DNA from: Pandoraea commovens
Lineage (GTDB): Bacteria; Pseudomonadota; Gammaproteobacteria; Burkholderiales; Burkholderiaceae
Length of the DNA stretch: 64,000 nucleotides
Reading direction: 5' to 3'
NCBI RefSeq assembly: GCF_902459615.1
Contig: NZ_CABPSA010000002.1
Coordinates: forward strand, 310,001-374,000
The notes beneath the pieces were generated by a model. That model ran no database searches. It saw only the letters and a program-made list of their open reading frames with translations, and was not told where the DNA came from. Both the position numbers and the translations under genes were made by a program. Of this stretch, positions 8,585 to 17,412 are shown piece by piece (position 1 is the stretch's first letter; each line of letters opens with the position of its first letter).

Positions 8585-9065
8585 TAATGCTCGCTTTGCG
8601 CCGCTTGACGGCGCATCAAGTGGTGAAAAGGAAAGAAAGTCGCGCGCGGGGTTGCAGATGAAAGGACAAATGCGCGACGGACCCGAAGGGTTGGGGTCAT
8701 TTTGCCACAGACGGTTTCCGAGGCTTTCAAACGGTCGTCTCGATGGCCACTGCCCCGCCGCACGGGCGTGTCCGGGCACTTCATCGACGACGACCGGATT
8801 TCTGCCAAGCGTTCAGGCAGACCGACCGACCTTCGGACGCCTGAGATCGTCGCTGAGACAGGAAAGTACGGGGGCAAGCGCCGACGGCGCGCCGCCCCCG
8901 CATGGGGCGGACGTTGAACCCCTATAGGGTCAGATTCGATTTATTGAGGGTGTCGGCAATTTCAGAGAACCGGCCCATGACGCAGCGAATTCGTGAGCGT
9001 CTAAGGGCGCGAATAACGGCTAGCGTTGGGTTTTGCCTGACGATTCGGGCGTCCCGTCGCTCCCA
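8585..9065. other. Intergenic region, no gene seen
   Basis: About 480 bases between the antiporter start and the end of mnmC. It should hold the antiporter promoter on the minus strand. No RNA gene, convincing reading frame or strong terminator was recognised. Confidence 0.5.
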
Positions 9066-11087
9066 TCACGCTTTGCGCAGCGCGTGCATCAGATATCGCG
9101 CCGGATCGATGGCGTCTGCCAGATCGCTGCCGATGGGCCACGGCTCGCCCTCGATCTGGCTGGCGACCAGCTCCGCACACAACGACGCGAATACTAGCCC
9201 CCGCGACCCGAAAGCGAAGCTCGCGTACAGGCCGTCGAGGCGTGGCAGATCCCGCAGATGCCCGCCGGTCAGACGCCGCCGCATCGGCTCGATGGCGCTC
9301 AGGTCCGGCAACTGCCCCGCCATCGGCAGACGGTCGGGGACCATCGCGCGAAACGCCGTGCGCCCGCCCAGTTCGGCGGCGGCGCTTTCATTGGATAGGC
9401 CCGTATCGCCAAAAAGCTCGGCATGGGCGGGAAGCATCGCAGCGAGACGTCGCAGGTTCGCCTGATGGTCAGCCAGACGCACTTCCTCAGCCGGATCGTC
9501 GAAACCGTAGGTCGCACCTGTGATGGGGCCAGCACCGCCCAGAGGAGACGGCGCGACATAGCCGTCGCCACAGACCGGCACGCGCAGGCCGGGCAAGACA
9601 TCGGGCGGCAGAAAGGTGAGTTGCCCGCGCACCCGCCGTACGGGGAGGAACCCGGGTGCGAGAAAAGGCGAGAGCAGCGTTTGGGAGACGTCGGCCGCCG
9701 TCACGATGACGACATCCGCTTCGGCCAGCACACGACCCGCGTCGTCAAGCGCCGTCCAGCGGCCATCGTCACGGCGTTCCAGCCGCTCGACGCTCACACC
9801 GTAACGCGCATCGAGCGACGGCCCGGCAGCGACCAGCTCGGCGCGGCAGAGCATCGACGGTGCCAACCACCCGCCCTCCGGATACCAGACGCCGCCATAC
9901 GCGAGCGTCTCCCCGGCGAGCGCCGAGGCCTGCTCGACGTCCACCCACTTCGCATACGACTCCGGATACGCGTGCGCATCCATGAGTTGCTGCAAGGATT
10001 GCGCTTCCGTGTCGGACGTGGCGACCTGAAGCAAACCGTCGGCGTGTCCGGGCAGACCACCGGGCAGCGTCCGCCACTGGGAGAGCGCGTAGAGAAAGCC
10101 GGCGCGCGTCAGTCGCGAGAGCACATTGTCGTCGGCCGATAATTGCGGATGGAAGACGCCTGCCGGGTTGCCCGAGGCGGCGGTACCTGGGGCCTGCGCT
10201 CGTTCGAAGAGACGCACGCGCCAGCCGCGCGCGACGAGCCGACGTGCCATCGCAGCGCCCGCCATGCCTGCGCCGACGACGATGGCTTCCCGCGCACGTG
10301 GCGCGGGTGCGGGCGGCGGATCGTAGCGTCGCATGCGATACGGCGGCATATACAGTCCGGTGAGCGGCCCGGCGGGCATCGAGCGCCTCGGCCCGTCGCC
10401 GTCATGCTGCCCGACCTGAAACCCGGCGGCCACGAGGTCGCGTCTGACCTGTTCCTCTGTGGTGTACGTCGCCAGCGTTGCGTCGTCGCGCGCAAGACGT
10501 CCGAGCGCCTTGAAGACCTCAAGTGTCCAGATATCGGGGTTCTTCGCCGGGGAGAACCCGTCGAGATAAAACGCGTCCGCCCCGACGCGCGCCGTAGGCA
10601 GCAGATCGGCGACATCGCCGAAGCCCACGCTCAGCACGACTCCCGGGGCCAGTTCCAATCGATGCCAACCCGCCACGGGGGCGGGCCACACGTCGCATAG
10701 TCGCTGCACGAGCGGCGCGAGTTCGGTCATACCCGGCTGCACGAGCATGGGTTCGAGCATGCGTCGCAGATCCACCGGCCGGAACGGAAACTTTTCGATC
10801 GAGACGAAGTGCAGCCGCGCGGGACGTTGCGGGTCTTCGCGCCAGGCGGCCCACGTCGCCAGAAAGTTAAGGCCCAGACCGAAGCCCGTCTCGACGATGA
10901 CGAACTGATCGCGCTCGCGCCAGCGCCCGGGCAGGCCGTTGCCTTCCAGGAAGACATGGCGGGTCTGACCCAACGCGTCGTCGGCGCTGTGATAGACGTC
11001 CCCGAACACTTCCGAGTAAGGCGTGCCGTCTTCGGTCGTCGACGCCTGGGCGGGAACGAGCGGGCCAGTGCCCGGACGGTGGCTCAT
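9066..11087 (-). CDS. mnmC: Bifunctional tRNA wobble-uridine methyltransferase/oxidoreductase MnmC
   Basis: Performs the last steps of mnm5s2U34 synthesis in tRNA. At 673 residues it has the full two-domain length. The N-terminal MnmD methyltransferase (about 1-240) shows GFGLGLNFLATW for S-adenosylmethionine and DAFYLDGFSPAKNPDIW. The C-terminal FAD-dependent oxidoreductase (about 265-650) starts with the dinucleotide fold AIVVGAGMAGAAMARRL. It acts on the product of MnmE/MnmG, and mnmE lies 13 kb away. Its ATG overlaps the stop of the upstream ClC gene (ATGA), indicating translational coupling. Confidence 0.95.
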   Translation of the reverse strand: MSHRPGTGPLVPAQASTTEDGTPYSEVFGDVYHSADDALGQTRHVFLEGNGLPGRWRERDQFVIVETGFGLGLNFLATWAAWREDPQRPARLHFVSIEKFPFRPVDLRRMLEPMLVQPGMTELAPLVQRLCDVWPAPVAGWHRLELAPGVVLSVGFGDVADLLPTARVGADAFYLDGFSPAKNPDIWTLEVFKALGRLARDDATLATYTTEEQVRRDLVAAGFQVGQHDGDGPRRSMPAGPLTGLYMPPYRMRRYDPPPAPAPRAREAIVVGAGMAGAAMARRLVARGWRVRLFERAQAPGTAASGNPAGVFHPQLSADDNVLSRLTRAGFLYALSQWRTLPGGLPGHADGLLQVATSDTEAQSLQQLMDAHAYPESYAKWVDVEQASALAGETLAYGGVWYPEGGWLAPSMLCRAELVAAGPSLDARYGVSVERLERRDDGRWTALDDAGRVLAEADVVIVTAADVSQTLLSPFLAPGFLPVRRVRGQLTFLPPDVLPGLRVPVCGDGYVAPSPLGGAGPITGATYGFDDPAEEVRLADHQANLRRLAAMLPAHAELFGDTGLSNESAAAELGGRTAFRAMVPDRLPMAGQLPDLSAIEPMRRRLTGGHLRDLPRLDGLYASFAFGSRGLVFASLCAELVASQIEGEPWPIGSDLADAIDPARYLMHALRKA

Positions 11088-12859
11088 TCCCCGCCCCGCT
11101 CTTCGGTCACGATTTCAATCAGCCCGGGCAACGAGACCACGCCCAGCCACTTCCCTTCGACGTCCGTCACCGGCACCCAGTCGGCGTGCATCTTGCCGAC
11201 GGAGCGAAGCGCGCTGACCAGCGCCATATCGCCGTCGAGCGCCTTGCACGGCGTGACGGTTTCCGTCCACAGTTCCGGTTTGCCGGTGGCCTGTCGACGC
11301 CACCAGCTTGCGGCATCGAGCGTGCCGATCAGGCGGCCGTCTTCCGCGCGTACGACGAGGTTGCGGTAGCCCGTCTCGACGAAGCGCTCGCCGATGGCGT
11401 CCGAGCTGTCGGCGGCGCTCACCACGGCGTCGTTATCCACCGCCAGCGACGACAGCCGCATCTCGCTGCCCTCTCCCGTCATCGAGAGCCAGCGGCCCGC
11501 GACCAGATTGCGCCGCAGCGACTTGGCATACACCGAGTCGGCGCGCAGCGTGTGCGCCGTCAGATAGGCCGTGACGCACGCGAGCATGAGCGGCAAGACG
11601 ACCTGATAGCTCAGCGTCATCTCGAAGATCATCAGAATCGACATCAGCGGCGCGTACGTCGTGGCCGCCAGAAAGGCCCCCATGCCGACCACGGCGTAGC
11701 TGCTCGCGACCGATGCCGTCGACGGGGCCAGCGCGTTCATCGCCAGCCCGTAGAGGCTGCCGAGCGCGGCACCCACGAAGAGCGTCGGCGTGAAGACCCC
11801 GCCCACTGCGCCCGAACCGGCGGACGAAGCCGTCGCCAGCACCTTGAAGACCAGCACCATCGCGAGCGCCTGCCACGCCCAGTGCGTGTGCAGAATCGAG
11901 TTCACGACGCTGTATCCGTTCCCCCAGACCTGCGGCACCTGCAACGACAGCACGCCCACGATCAGGCCGCCAATCGCGAGACGCAGGAACAGCGGGACGG
12001 GCAAGGCGCCGAAGCGTTGTTTCGCGGTGTCGAGCAGGCGCAGGAACAGCGGCGCAAGCACACCGGCCAGCACGCCGAGACCGACGTAGAAAAAGACTTC
12101 CCAGCCGGAGACGAAGTCGAAGCGCGGCATCTGATAGACCGCGTCGTAACCGAGGAACTGGCGGATCACGATGTTGGCGATGACCGACGCCACGACCAGC
12201 GGCCCGAGTGTGGCCGTCGAAATCGAGCCGTAGACGATTTCCGAGATGAACAGCGCGCCCGCGATGGGGGCGTTGTAAGCGGACGTGATACCGGCCGTCG
12301 CACCGCACGCGACCAGCAGGCGCAGCCGCTCGGGCGGGAACGCGAGAATGCGACCCACGAGCGACGCGAACATCGCGGCGAGCTGCACCATCGGCCCTTC
12401 CCGGCCAATCGACGCCCCCGACGCCACCGAACACAGCGACGACAGGCTTTTGACGAGCGTCTGACGCAGACTCAGGACGCCCGTGCCGATGGCAATGGCT
12501 TCCATATAGTCGTCGGAACCCTTCTTGGGCACCCAGAGCGTGGCGTACTGGAGGATGAGCCCGGCGATCAGACCGCCTGCGGTGGGTAGCAGCAGGCGCT
12601 GCCACCAGTTGAAGTTCAGCGCCAGCTCGACCATGCCGCTGTGATGACCGGCGAGGAGAAATTGCAGACCGGAGAGTGCTTCACGAAACGCCACGGTCGC
12701 CAACGCCCCCAGCAGCCCGACGATGCCAGCGAGCAGCAACGTAATTTGCAGGGTGTTCGGTGCGAACTGACGCCGCACCCACACAACGACGGGCGATTTG
12801 GCCCAGGCGGACACTGCTGACACGGATAGAAGACAGTTGTGGTCGTAGTTGGGCCTCAT
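11084..12859 (-). CDS. clcB: ClC-family chloride channel/antiporter with CBS domains
   Basis: A 591-residue membrane protein. The ClC fold spans about residues 35-430: GASIGREGP supplies the gating glutamate and GAVGGVFTPTLFVGAALG the second chloride-binding segment. Residues about 440-585 form a pair of CBS domains, possible nucleotide sensors. The ATG at 12859 is preferred over an in-frame GTG at 12892 that has no ribosome site, but this is not certain. It ends in a 4-base overlap with mnmC. Channel versus H+/Cl- exchanger cannot be settled by eye; the symbol is the usual one for this subgroup. Confidence 0.85.
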   Translation of the reverse strand: MRPNYDHNCLLSVSAVSAWAKSPVVVWVRRQFAPNTLQITLLLAGIVGLLGALATVAFREALSGLQFLLAGHHSGMVELALNFNWWQRLLLPTAGGLIAGLILQYATLWVPKKGSDDYMEAIAIGTGVLSLRQTLVKSLSSLCSVASGASIGREGPMVQLAAMFASLVGRILAFPPERLRLLVACGATAGITSAYNAPIAGALFISEIVYGSISTATLGPLVVASVIANIVIRQFLGYDAVYQMPRFDFVSGWEVFFYVGLGVLAGVLAPLFLRLLDTAKQRFGALPVPLFLRLAIGGLIVGVLSLQVPQVWGNGYSVVNSILHTHWAWQALAMVLVFKVLATASSAGSGAVGGVFTPTLFVGAALGSLYGLAMNALAPSTASVASSYAVVGMGAFLAATTYAPLMSILMIFEMTLSYQVVLPLMLACVTAYLTAHTLRADSVYAKSLRRNLVAGRWLSMTGEGSEMRLSSLAVDNDAVVSAADSSDAIGERFVETGYRNLVVRAEDGRLIGTLDAASWWRRQATGKPELWTETVTPCKALDGDMALVSALRSVGKMHADWVPVTDVEGKWLGVVSLPGLIEIVTEERGGE

Positions 12860-12916
12860 GGTATCGATCGACGCCTTTTTTTGAAAGCGCACGGCCCGAC
12901 GGGTGATTTTTGCCGC

Positions 12917-12940
12917 AAAAACTGAGGATTGCTCAGGTAA
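12917..12940. repeat. Direct repeat copy 1 (pair with 13180-13203)
   Basis: AAAAACTGAGG then ATTGCTCAGGTAA matches the copy at 13180-13203 at all but two of 24 positions. Each copy contains a small hairpin CTGAG-N5-CTCAG and is followed by a T-rich run. Confidence 0.7.
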
Positions 12941-13179
12941 CGTAGTTTTTGGACGGAATTTTGTCGGGGACGCGATACAGCGAGGCTCGCTGGGGCGAAC
13001 CGGGCGAGATTTGGATGGAATGAATCCTAAGTGGATTTTTTCGAATCGAATTCCGACGCTTCATTTTGTTCGGCGCGATTTCGGGGCGAGTGATTTGCCT
13101 CCCCCGCCGTCCGCATGGATTTGGTGCCCACGGATTCCGGAGACGTCGATTTCCCGGCGGACATTTCACCGGTTAAATG

Positions 13180-13203
13180 AAAAACTGAGGGTTGCTCAGA
13201 TAA
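13180..13203. repeat. Direct repeat copy 2 (pair with 12917-12940)
   Basis: AAAAACTGAGG then GTTGCTCAGATAA, the second copy of the hairpin-containing repeat, 263 bp from the first and in the same orientation, again followed by a T-rich run. A weaker relative (TTCAGATAAAGG) occurs near 13344. Confidence 0.7.
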
Positions 13204-13647
13204 GGCATTTTTCCGTGCCTCGTTTGCGCCGAATCGAGTGATTTCGCGGCGCAGCGCCGCGACCGGCGATTTCCCCCTCCCAAGCGTATTTGCCTCGATG
13301 CATTCCGATGGCTACCGCTCAGGCAGGGCATTTCTGAACCGTATTCAGATAAAGGTAATTTTCAGGGCTCGAACGCGATTCGGAGAGCGATTTCCGGACG
13401 TTTTCCGGCGTTGGTTTGCGGCCAGGCCCTGGGCAGACGGATGCCGCAATGGCTTCGGTCCTGATGCCTTCTCGGCCCTGTCGACCGGGAGCAAGACCAG
13501 GCCGTCGTTGCCCCTCCCTGCCAACGGGCGCAGCGGATGCGATGCGCCAGCGTCAACGTTTCCGGCCGCGCCAAACATGCCATCGTGCTTATCTCCCGAC
13601 CGGTCTTGGTGCTGGTCACATTCCACGCGGTGAAATAGAATGGCGCG

Positions 13648-13658
13648 CAATTGAATTG
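13648..13658. promoter_or_regulatory. Putative operator of the cysteine-free OhrR paralogue
   Basis: CAATTGAATTG is a perfect odd-centred palindrome 21 bases before the ATG at 13680. It resembles the AATT-type half-sites bound by OhrR-family repressors, so autoregulation is likely. Inference from motif and position. Confidence 0.45.
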
Positions 13659-13679
13659 GAACCGAAGCGTAATACCCGA

Positions 13680-14135
13680 ATGGCAGTGAGCAAAAAAGCC
13701 GCACAAAAAACGCCCGTGCGTCTGGAAGATCAATTGGGCTTCGCGTTGTACTCCGCATCGCTGGCGATGACCAAAGCACACAAACCGATGCTCGACAGAC
13801 TCGGTCTGACGTACTCGCAATATCTCGCGATGGTGGTGCTCTGGGAGCAGGACGATATCGCCGTCAATCAGTTGGGTGCACGTCTGGGACTCGACTCCGG
13901 CACGCTGACACCTTTGCTGAAAAGACTGGAAACCATGGGACTTTTGACGCGTCGTCGCGGTGAACTCGATGAGCGTCAGGTGTTCATCGATCTCACGCCG
14001 CGCGGCGTGAATCTGCGTCGCGAGGCGCGTCAGGTGCCCGCGCAGGTGCAGGCAGCAACAGGGCAATCCGACAGCGCGCAAAAGACATTGCGCAACCTGC
14101 TTCTGCAATTGCGCGACGCCCTCAACGACGCGTAA
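13680..14135 (+). CDS. MarR/OhrR-like regulator lacking the sensing cysteine
   Basis: A 151-residue MarR protein whose sequence follows OhrR closely: ALYSASLAMTKAHKPMLDRLGLTYSQYLAMVVLWE in the N-terminal half, then the winged helix (LGLDSGTLTPLLKRLETMGLLTRRR). OhrR senses organic peroxides through a cysteine in the motif QLCFALY; here it reads QLGFALY (about residues 18-24) and the whole protein has no cysteine. It therefore cannot use the classical thiol switch. No ohr gene is adjacent; the true ohr/ohrR pair is at 61.7-62.7 kb. The ATG at 13680 is chosen by family alignment. Role: unknown repressor. Confidence 0.85.
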   Translation: MAVSKKAAQKTPVRLEDQLGFALYSASLAMTKAHKPMLDRLGLTYSQYLAMVVLWEQDDIAVNQLGARLGLDSGTLTPLLKRLETMGLLTRRRGELDERQVFIDLTPRGVNLRREARQVPAQVQAATGQSDSAQKTLRNLLLQLRDALNDA

Positions 14136-14142
14136 TCAAAGC

Positions 14143-14177
14143 AAAACGCGCGCCTCCTTGCGGAAAAGCGCGCGTCA
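14143..14177. terminator. Bidirectional terminator-like hairpin
   Basis: ACGCGCGC (14146-14153) and GCGCGCGT (14168-14175) form a stem between two convergent genes. There is A-rich sequence on the left side but no long T-run on the right. Confidence 0.55.
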
Positions 14178-14214
14178 TTCAGTTGTGCGCAATCGAATGC
14201 GCCGCTGTCGGATA

Positions 14215-15162
14215 TCAGTGCGCAGGCACGAGCATTTCCATGCCGTCGATTTTCTCGACCGTGTAGCCCGCGTCACGCCATGCATCGAGCCCACCGAGCA
14301 GCGGACGCACCTCCGAAAATCCCTGTCGACGCAGTTCTTGCGCCAGCTTCGCCGCCGTCACTTCGTTGGGACATGCGCAGAACACCACGATCCGGCGATC
14401 GCGCGGGATGTCTTTTAGCTTGGCTGCGATCTCGTCCGGTTCGATGGCCAGTGCGCCCGGAATCGTGAATGGGTCCACGGCGCGGCGCGCGGCCGAGCGT
14501 ACGTCGATCACGACCGGCGTGATGTCGTCCTTCATCCACGATTCGAGCGTTTGCACGCCGATGCGGGCCATGCGCAGCGAGCGCAGCAGCCGGTAACGGT
14601 TCAGCCAGCGGTTGAGCAGGTACAGCGCGAAGATCAGCACTACCAGCCAGAGCACACCGCGACCAAGCGTGTCGAAGGCGTCGAGCACCGCGACGATGTG
14701 CGAGGCGAAGCCGACGCCGAGCGCCACCGCCAGCCCTGACCAGAGCACGGCACCGATGGCGTCGTACATCAGAAACGTGCGCCACGAGATACCGAGCGCG
14801 CCGGCCATCGGCACCGACAATGCCGAGAGGCCCGGCACAAAGCGCGCGAACATCAGCACCCGCACCCCGTGACGTCCGATGGCCCCTTCGGTGCGGCTCA
14901 CGCACGTGTCGGGCGAGATCGACAGTCGGCACATGAGGCGCAGAATGTGGTGGCCGTAGCGGCGTCCGGCGAGGAACCAGAGCGCGTCGCCCAGCAGTGC
15001 GGCAAAGACCGCCAGCGCGACAATCGTTACCGGCGGGAACAGGGACGTCGAGGCCGTCACGATGAGTGTGGGATAGGCGGGCAACGGCAGCCCCAGCGCC
15101 TGTCCGAAGATATTCAGAAAGACGAGCCAGAGCCCGAAGCGGGCGATGAGATCGAACAACAT
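14215..15162 (-). CDS. DedA/VTT membrane protein fused to a rhodanese domain
   Basis: A 315-residue protein with two parts. Residues about 1-200 are a DedA/SNARE-associated (VTT) membrane domain with the re-entrant motif FARFVPGLSALSVPMAGALG (about 110-129). Members of this group move lipids such as undecaprenyl phosphate or phosphatidylethanolamine. Residues about 215-310 form a rhodanese domain with the active-site loop VVFCACPNEVTAAK, where C-A-C-P-N-E-V offers the catalytic cysteine. A cytoplasmic sulfur-handling domain on a lipid transporter is found in this lineage, but its purpose is unknown. The ATG at 15162 is preferred over an upstream TTG. Confidence 0.85.
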   Translation of the reverse strand: MLFDLIARFGLWLVFLNIFGQALGLPLPAYPTLIVTASTSLFPPVTIVALAVFAALLGDALWFLAGRRYGHHILRLMCRLSISPDTCVSRTEGAIGRHGVRVLMFARFVPGLSALSVPMAGALGISWRTFLMYDAIGAVLWSGLAVALGVGFASHIVAVLDAFDTLGRGVLWLVVLIFALYLLNRWLNRYRLLRSLRMARIGVQTLESWMKDDITPVVIDVRSAARRAVDPFTIPGALAIEPDEIAAKLKDIPRDRRIVVFCACPNEVTAAKLAQELRRQGFSEVRPLLGGLDAWRDAGYTVEKIDGMEMLVPAH

Positions 15163-15376
15163 GCCGGGTACCTGTTGGCAGAGAAACGTTGCGGGGGGAA
15201 CCAAAACGCAAATACGCCCAATCGGGCGCGATACCGCATGTTAACGCTGTGTCGTGACGCTCAGAAGCCGTGAAGTCGAAAAGTATTGTTGCGGATCTGG
15301 AACGATGGCCGTGATGTCCAGGGAACACACGGCCCTATCGCGCCAATAGTGCCCGGTGCGATTGGCCGACCGGGCG

Positions 15377-16942
15377 TCAGTGACCCATCGCTGCCGATGT
15401 CCCTTTTTTCGGTTTGGTCAGCCAAACCAGCGCCGCCATCGCTAAAAAGACATATCCCGACAGATGGAAGATGTCGTTCGTCGCCAGCATGAAGGATTGC
15501 CGCGTGACAAGGTCGTTCAGCACCCCAAGGTCCGCGCCGTTCGTGAGTCCGAGCCCCTGACGGAGCTGGTCGAGGTAGCTCGTCGTGGCGTCGGAGTATG
15601 GCGTGACGTGCTCGACGAGGCGCGCGTGATGGTAGATCGCACGATCCTCCCACATCGTCGTACTGACCGCCGTGCCGATGGCGCCTGAGAGCGTGCGGAA
15701 GAAGTTCGACAAGCCGGAAGCTGCGGCCAGACGATCATCGGAAATACTGGAAAGCGTAATCGTCGTGACCGGCACGAAGAAGCACGCGATGCCGATGCCC
15801 TGCACGAGTCGCGGCTCGATGACCTTCGCGAACGACAGATTCAGCGCGAAATGCGAGTTCCAGAACGACACCCCCGCGAACACGAAGAACGCAAACGACG
15901 CCACGGCGCGCAGATTCAGCCGGTTCATGTTCTGCCCGATGATGGGCGAGAGAACGAGCGCTAGCAGGCCCACCGGCGCTGTCGCAAGCCCTGCCTTGCC
16001 CGCGGTGTAGTCCATCACCGTTTGCAACCACAGTGGGAAGATGACGACCGACGCGAAGAACGTCATGAAGCCGAACGAAATCACCACCACACCCAGTGCA
16101 AAGTTTCGGTCCTTGAACAGGGTGAGGTCGACGATCGGTTTGTCGGATGTCAGCTCCCACAGGATCAGGAACGACAGACAGATCGCGGCGGTGAGCGCGA
16201 GGGTGACGATCAGGCTGTTGTTGAACCAGTCGCGATCCTTGCCGAGGTCGAGCATCATCTGCAACGAGCCGACGCCGATGGCCAGCAGCGCGAGACCGAT
16301 CAGATCGATGGGCAGTTTCTGCGTCTTCGTTTCATGCCCGCGCAGCAGGATCCAACACGCTACGGCGGAGAAAATGCCGACCGGCACGTTGATGTAGAAG
16401 ATCCACGGCCAGGTGTAGTTGTCGGTGATCCAGCCGCCGACGACGGGACCGAAGATCGGGGCGACGATGACGGTCATGGCCCACAGGCCCAGCGCAAGAC
16501 CGCGTTTTTTCTCCGGGAAGCTGCGCAGCAGAATCGTTTGCGAGAGCGGCACCATCGGGCCGGAGACAAGGCCTTGCAGCAGACGGAAGAAGACCAGCGA
16601 CTCCATGTTCGGGGCGAGGCCGCACAGCATCGATGCGATGGTGAAGGCTGCCACCGACATGACGAAGAGCTTCGCTTCGCCCACGCGCCGCGCGAGCCAT
16701 CCTGTGAGCGGCACGGCGATGGCGGCGGCCACCGCGTACGAACTGATCACCCACGTGCCCTGGCTGTTCGACACACCGACGCTCCCGGCGATGGTCGGCA
16801 CGGCAACGTTGGCGATGGACGTGTCGAGCACCTCCATGAACGTGCCCAATGCGAGGCCCACGGTAAGGATCGCAAGTCGTGCGCCGGTAAGCGGTGCGCC
16901 TTGCGGCGGGGCGGCGGAGGATGCCGTGGCGGCGTCTGCCAT
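15377..16942 (-). CDS. DHA2-family MFS multidrug transporter (EmrB/QacA type)
   Basis: A 521-residue inner-membrane drug:H+ antiporter with about 14 helices. The motif LDTSIANVAVPTIAGSVG (TM1, motif D1) and GPVVGGWITDNYTWPWIFYINVPVG (motif C region) are characteristic of EmrB-type pumps. AGGGAGA lies 8-14 bases before the ATG at 16942, deciding the start. No membrane-fusion (EmrA) gene is adjacent, so if it forms a tripartite pump the partner is elsewhere. Substrate unknown. Confidence 0.92.
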   Translation of the reverse strand: MADAATASSAAPPQGAPLTGARLAILTVGLALGTFMEVLDTSIANVAVPTIAGSVGVSNSQGTWVISSYAVAAAIAVPLTGWLARRVGEAKLFVMSVAAFTIASMLCGLAPNMESLVFFRLLQGLVSGPMVPLSQTILLRSFPEKKRGLALGLWAMTVIVAPIFGPVVGGWITDNYTWPWIFYINVPVGIFSAVACWILLRGHETKTQKLPIDLIGLALLAIGVGSLQMMLDLGKDRDWFNNSLIVTLALTAAICLSFLILWELTSDKPIVDLTLFKDRNFALGVVVISFGFMTFFASVVIFPLWLQTVMDYTAGKAGLATAPVGLLALVLSPIIGQNMNRLNLRAVASFAFFVFAGVSFWNSHFALNLSFAKVIEPRLVQGIGIACFFVPVTTITLSSISDDRLAAASGLSNFFRTLSGAIGTAVSTTMWEDRAIYHHARLVEHVTPYSDATTSYLDQLRQGLGLTNGADLGVLNDLVTRQSFMLATNDIFHLSGYVFLAMAALVWLTKPKKGTSAAMGH

Positions 16943-17412
16943 GTAAAACGTCTCCCTGTATCGGTGGCCGGACGATGTTGGCCCCGGTAGCGTCCGGCGT
17001 CCGTTACATCGCGGCGAAAGTGTTCCCCGGATGGTGCCGCACATCCCGCGCGCTGTGCGACGCAGGTTTGGAAGTGAGTCTCTAAATTGTCAGCTTGCGC
17101 TCGTAACTCTCTCGCAATTTAGCTCATCTTGCGTGAATCACGCGCCCTGCAAGGGTTTGCGACCGGCGCGGATCGGGGCGTTCGGGGCTGGCGCGGCGAT
17201 TCACCGGTGGCGGCCGAACGTCGGACGTTTTTGCCCCTTGACGGCGTTCGGGCGGCGGGATTGAATCGCCGGTAGCGCCCGACGTTAGCGATGCAACGTC
17301 GCAGTCCCCGGGGCGCTGTCGTCGCTTTATCGATGTCGTGCAGGCTCAAATAAGAAACGCTCGTCCACCGCCTACCGGCGTCCCGGCGACAGCAAAATCA
17401 CAGGATAAGCCC
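16943..17412. other. Divergent intergenic region
   Basis: About 470 bases between the MFS pump and the MHYT gene, presumably carrying both promoters. A loose inverted arrangement of CACCGGTGGCGGCC and GCCGGTAGCGCC elements occurs near 17200-17290. No gene or RNA was recognised. Confidence 0.45.

Larger units (their letters stand above)
12893..13647. other. Large intergenic region with degenerate repeats
   Basis: About 750 bases without a credible gene. It contains the pair of direct repeats listed separately, several variants of a CGAGTGATTT/GCGATTTCC phrase (near 13088, 13235, 13267, 13387), and a perfect GC-rich hairpin GCGGCGC/GCGCCGC (13246-13260). Promoters for the divergent ClC and MarR-type genes must be here. 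Confidence 0.5.

Noticed and set aside
8451-8927. Plus-strand open frame over the antiporter start
   Set aside because: It overlaps the antiporter coding region antisense, has no ribosome site and looks compositionally random.
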